Shown piece after piece: positions 6,398-8,435 of a stretch of DNA of 8,435 bases. The translations under genes and the position numbers were made by a program. The DNA is from Candidatus Bathyarchaeota archaeon (lineage in GTDB: Archaea; Thermoproteota; Bathyarchaeia; RBG-16-48-13; GCA-020355125): contig JAUWJG010000029.1 in the NCBI GenBank assembly GCA_030607815.1, forward strand, positions 1 through 8,435. The letters are read 5' to 3'. Positions within the stretch are counted from its first letter, which is position 1; every line of letters begins with the position of its first letter. The notes under the pieces were generated by a model. That model was not told where the DNA came from, ran no database searches, and saw only the letters and a list, made by a program, of their open reading frames with translations.

Positions 6398-6660
6398 AGA
6401 TAAGGCTTAGAGAAACTGTAGAAGAACCAGAGAAACATTCCCTCTGGTGGGTTCAAACCTTTTCCGAAATACAAAACAAAGTTCTTGATTTAATTCAAAG
6501 TCAAAAACTAATAAAAGAGAAGCTTTTGATGGAGTTATTCAAAAGTAATCCTGTTCCAACTTGGAAAGTACAGGGGGAAACCTGGACAATACTGAATGGA
6601 TCAATCATAACCACTCAGATTGAAGTATATTCTCAAATGAACAGAGAAAATTTGCGGTGA
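6394..6660 (+). CDS. Hypothetical protein, 88 residues
   Basis: I do not recognise it. The soluble, mostly helical product starts MKIRLRETVEEPEKHSLWWV, then has a charged helix (about 21-50, TFSEIQNKVLDLIQSQKLIK and following), and ends in a strand-rich part with PVPTWKVQGETWTILNG. There are no cysteines, signal peptide or membrane segments. The start is a GTG at 6394 that overlaps the stop of the broken upstream frame by four bases (GTGA), and its own TGA overlaps the next GTG at 6657 in the same way. This double GTGA arrangement argues for a genuine operon of small genes. The absence of a clear ribosome binding site and the decay on both sides argue that it may itself be a fragment. Confidence 0.5.
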   Translation: MKIRLRETVEEPEKHSLWWVQTFSEIQNKVLDLIQSQKLIKEKLLMELFKSNPVPTWKVQGETWTILNGSIITTQIEVYSQMNRENLR

Positions 6661-6789
6661 GATTAACCATTGAACCGGAGAAACAGTTAGAGAGGATAGT
6701 ATCCGTCTAGAGCAGGGATTGATGGACACTATCTAAAGTCTTACAGTGAAAACAGAAAACCCGTTAAGAGTTGCTCGCTTTCAGGTTGA
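6657..6789 (+). pseudogene. Broken small frame following the 88-residue gene
   Basis: A GTG at 6657 overlaps the preceding TGA as GTGA and opens MRLTIEPEKQLERIVSV, closed by TAG at 6708. The +1 frame is open from 6700 to 6786 and also looks coding (YPSRAGIDGHYLKSYSENRK, then PVKSCSLSG). A single-base indel near 6700 would join them into a protein of about 43 residues. The supposed break lies inside a strong hairpin (6695-6733), so the composition may instead reflect an RNA structure. Weak call; no family. Confidence 0.22.
6695..6733. repeat. 13-bp imperfect inverted repeat (hairpin)
   Basis: GATAGTATCCGTC (6695-6707) pairs with GATGGACACTATC (6721-6733) across a 13-base loop; the stem has one A/C mismatch and one G/T wobble. 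It sits at the end of the + strand small-gene run and about 70 bases before the end of the convergent mobB gene. A T-run does not follow. It may be an RNA 3'-end structure or a leftover of an element end. Confidence 0.5.
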
Positions 6790-6800
6790 GTTGATCGTCG

Positions 6801-7577
6801 TTAATCTTCCTTGATTTCTAGAGATATTTTTCGGGGGAGATCTTTATCAACTCCTTTGAGGGCACTAAGCATTCCGAGGACTACATCTTTAATGATGGTG
6901 GCAGGGAATGGAGTTAAATATAGTTGTTCATCGTTAACCTTCAAAATAACTCGTGTCTCCTGAATCGGAACACATTGATCTATTGAGTTCTCTCTCCTTA
7001 AGAGAGTTCGAGCAAACTCTTCACATGAATTGGTGCCACATTTTCCACAATTTAAACCAGGTAACCTTTTAAAGATGCTTTGAAGAATCATCCCTTCCAC
7101 CGTGGTGAAGAGTTCATTAGGTTTAAGAATTGGAATCCCTTTAATCGATTTTTCGTGAACCTTTTCAGCCACTGAACCGGAGATAGCGAATGTAGCCTTA
7201 ACGGTACTCATCAATGTTTCTGCATCTTCAATCGTCCGAGAAGTAATAATTTTTGGGTATTTCGATCCTTTGAACCCTTCAACGATGATGATGTCTACGT
7301 TCTTTGGGACCGCCTGTAGAGTTGCTTCAAGGGAGGGATCCTGGATCTTTTTTATTGAGATTAACTCATTTGGCGTTGCTGCGACAACGGTTAAAGCCCC
7401 AGCGTCTAAGTGTCTCCAAGTGTCCTTGCGAACTGTATCGAAAGCTTTTGAAATATGTTTCACGGTTGACACGCTATAATGTCTCTGTCTTAACCTCTTT
7501 ATTAAAAATTCAACTAAGCTTGTTTTACCACTAGCTCTACCAATACCGACGATATTAATTATTAAAGGCAAATTCAT
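6801..7577 (-). CDS. mobB: MobB-like GTP-binding protein with C-terminal [4Fe-4S] domain
   Basis: MobB proteins are P-loop GTPases that help convert molybdopterin to its guanine dinucleotide form or deliver the cofactor to molybdenum/tungsten enzymes. The 258 residues begin with a Walker A-type loop GIGRASGKTS (11-20), then STVKHISKAFDT (37-48), DTWRHLDAGA (52-61) and VEGFKG (99-104), all typical of MobB. From about 170 a second module starts: NCGKCGTNSCEEFAR with Cys177, Cys180, Cys185 and later Cys202 (Cx2Cx4Cx16C), the pattern of the small Fe-S cluster domain seen in ferredoxin-like and corrinoid proteins. Strand-rich C-terminal residues follow. The P-loop has five residues between its first glycine and GKT instead of four. 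The start is ATG at 7575-7577 with GAGG close before it. No other cofactor gene is adjacent. The family is confident; the exact role is inferred. Confidence 0.87.
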   Translation of the reverse strand: MNLPLIINIVGIGRASGKTSLVEFLIKRLRQRHYSVSTVKHISKAFDTVRKDTWRHLDAGALTVVAATPNELISIKKIQDPSLEATLQAVPKNVDIIIVEGFKGSKYPKIITSRTIEDAETLMSTVKATFAISGSVAEKVHEKSIKGIPILKPNELFTTVEGMILQSIFKRLPGLNCGKCGTNSCEEFARTLLRRENSIDQCVPIQETRVILKVNDEQLYLTPFPATIIKDVVLGMLSALKGVDKDLPRKISLEIKED

Positions 7578-7730
7578 TAACCTCGATATGACTATACGCG
7601 TTTTATCTTACAAATCTTTTCTAAATTTTTATTGATTCTATCTTTAAACGTTGACTAAAATTAAAAAATAGTCTATTATCCCTATTCCTGAGCTATTTCT
7701 ATAAAATCCTCTATTATTATTTCAGTGAGC

Positions 7731-7750
7731 ATATCCACATAAGTGGATAT
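7731..7750. repeat. Perfect 8-bp inverted repeat with 4-base loop
   Basis: ATATCCAC-ATAA-GTGGATAT lies about 30 bases after the stop of the OB-fold gene and about 150 bases before the mobB start, both on the - strand. It could be a dimeric repressor operator or a stem at the 3' end of the OB-fold mRNA. The rest of 7578-7779 is AT-rich with no gene; TAAGATAAAACG (read on the - strand, 7599-7610) is a possible TATA box for mobB at leaderless spacing. Confidence 0.45.
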
Positions 7751-7779
7751 TGTAATAAACGATGTTAATAAAAGTTGAA

Positions 7780-8435
7780 TTATGTTTCACTAAAATCTTC
7801 CTTTGTGATGACCTTTAATTCTCCACGTCTACCAATTCTCAATTGGGGTTCTCCTCTAAACCAGACAACTTTTGCGTTATCAATAGTTATTCGGTCGCCT
7901 ATAGAAACAATATCAATCTGTTTATTCCATAGAGCCAACTTGATGCGACCTGTACTATCTTCTATAGTGGCATTTGATAATCTTGCATATGATCCAAATC
8001 TGGTTAAGATCTCCCTAGTCTCAGGTAATTCGAGGACTGTTGCTCTTACGTGTACCCTCTTCATTCCAGCTTTCAAATCCTTGATGGTGATGTTTTTTTG
8101 GTCGTTTTCACGGCCATATTGTTTAGGGAGGAGCACACTTGCCACATAGTCCTTTATAGGATTCTTTTCTTGGAGAATGTATTCAGACATACGAAATTGT
8201 GTTATAACCTTGTCATTCTTTGTTATGATGAAGACGGGCTGCCCATCAAGGTCTTTTCGACTCACAATTTTAAGGTTATTGCAATTTGAGCTTTTTTGGC
8301 GCCAAGCTTCAACAATAGTCTCAAAAAAGAGGTCTGAATCGATAGCATATTTCACGGAGATCAATGCAAGATACCTAAGAAGTTTGATGTCAGATTGGGA
8401 GTAGAACGTACCTACTGGTCGTCCTCGACCTCTAT
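7780..8435 (-). CDS. RPA-like OB-fold single-stranded nucleic-acid-binding protein (5'-partial)
   Basis: The frame is open from TAA at 7780-7782 to the right edge, giving 217 visible residues, so the true start is outside. A TTG at 8362-8364 could start a 194-residue form, but it has no ribosome binding site and the open upstream frame argues against it. The visible part begins RGRGRPVGTF, an AT-hook-like minor-groove-binding motif, then a helical region (about 14-45), a middle strand/helix part with DGQPVFIITKNDKVITQFRM (about 63-82), and an OB-fold at about 116-210. The OB-fold shows the RPA/SSB pattern: KAGMKRVHVRATVLELPE, ATIEDSTGRIKLALWN, SIGDRITIDNAKVVWFRGEP, QLRIGRRGELKVI. Such proteins bind single-stranded DNA in replication or repair. 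The OB assignment is firm; the exact role and the AT-hook are inferences. Confidence 0.78.
   Translation of the reverse strand, partial: RGRGRPVGTFYSQSDIKLLRYLALISVKYAIDSDLFFETIVEAWRQKSSNCNNLKIVSRKDLDGQPVFIITKNDKVITQFRMSEYILQEKNPIKDYVASVLLPKQYGRENDQKNITIKDLKAGMKRVHVRATVLELPETREILTRFGSYARLSNATIEDSTGRIKLALWNKQIDIVSIGDRITIDNAKVVWFRGEPQLRIGRRGELKVITKEDFSET

Noticed and set aside
7270..7534. Two + strand frames of 69 and 76 codons
   Set aside because: They are antisense to the MobB P-loop region, which is firmly identified.
8050..8404. Two + strand frames of 79 and 75 codons
   Set aside because: They are antisense to the OB-fold gene, whose frame continues to the window edge.
1..8435. tRNA, rRNA, CRISPR array, insertion sequence or integrase
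   Set aside because: I looked for tRNA arms, regularly spaced repeats and transposase or recombinase motifs and saw none.

Overview
The window looks archaeal. The evidence is an RPA-like OB-fold protein, a MobB protein carrying an Fe-S domain, an OGG1-type glycosylase whose TATA box sits where a leaderless transcript would begin, T-rich tracts instead of classical terminators at most gene ends, and frequent TTG/GTG starts backed by GGAGGTGAT-type ribosome binding sites. The AT-rich composition and the ECF S-component resembling those of Thermoproteota-type archaea suggest an uncultured lineage such as Bathyarchaeia. That assignment is inference and could not be tested here.

Left part (1-1874): the last 51 codons of a + strand membrane-anchored surface or secreted protein run in from the left edge. 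A convergent intergenic stretch follows, then a - strand orphan ECF-transporter S-component and a - strand all-helical protein of 128 residues with no recognised family.

Central part (1875-5372): a - strand proBA operon. Glutamate 5-kinase (ProB, with PUA domain) overlaps gamma-glutamyl-phosphate reductase (ProA) by 4 bases in an ATGA junction. Together they turn glutamate into glutamate-5-semialdehyde/P5C, the precursor of proline. ProC is not in the window. Upstream of proB, on the same strand, is an OGG1-family 8-oxoguanine DNA glycosylase/lyase with its own promoter.

Right-central part (5373-6800): the + strand island. One clear gene encodes a small basic protein with two CxxC pairs (probable zinc binder), and an 88-residue unknown protein is likely. 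Around them, reading of all frames shows coding-like fragments broken by stops and single-base frame changes (5470-5666, 6138-6397, 6657-6789). The last two meet the 88-residue gene in GTGA overlaps, so the segment looks like a compact operon of small genes that is decaying, or whose sequence holds indel errors. Two hairpins also lie here. This is the least explained part of the window.

Right part (6801-8435): a - strand MobB-like GTPase with an Fe-S domain (molybdenum cofactor maturation), an intergenic region with a perfect 8-bp inverted repeat, and an RPA-like OB-fold protein. The reading frame of the latter stays open to the right edge and begins there with an AT-hook-like RGRGRP stretch, so its N-terminus lies outside the window.
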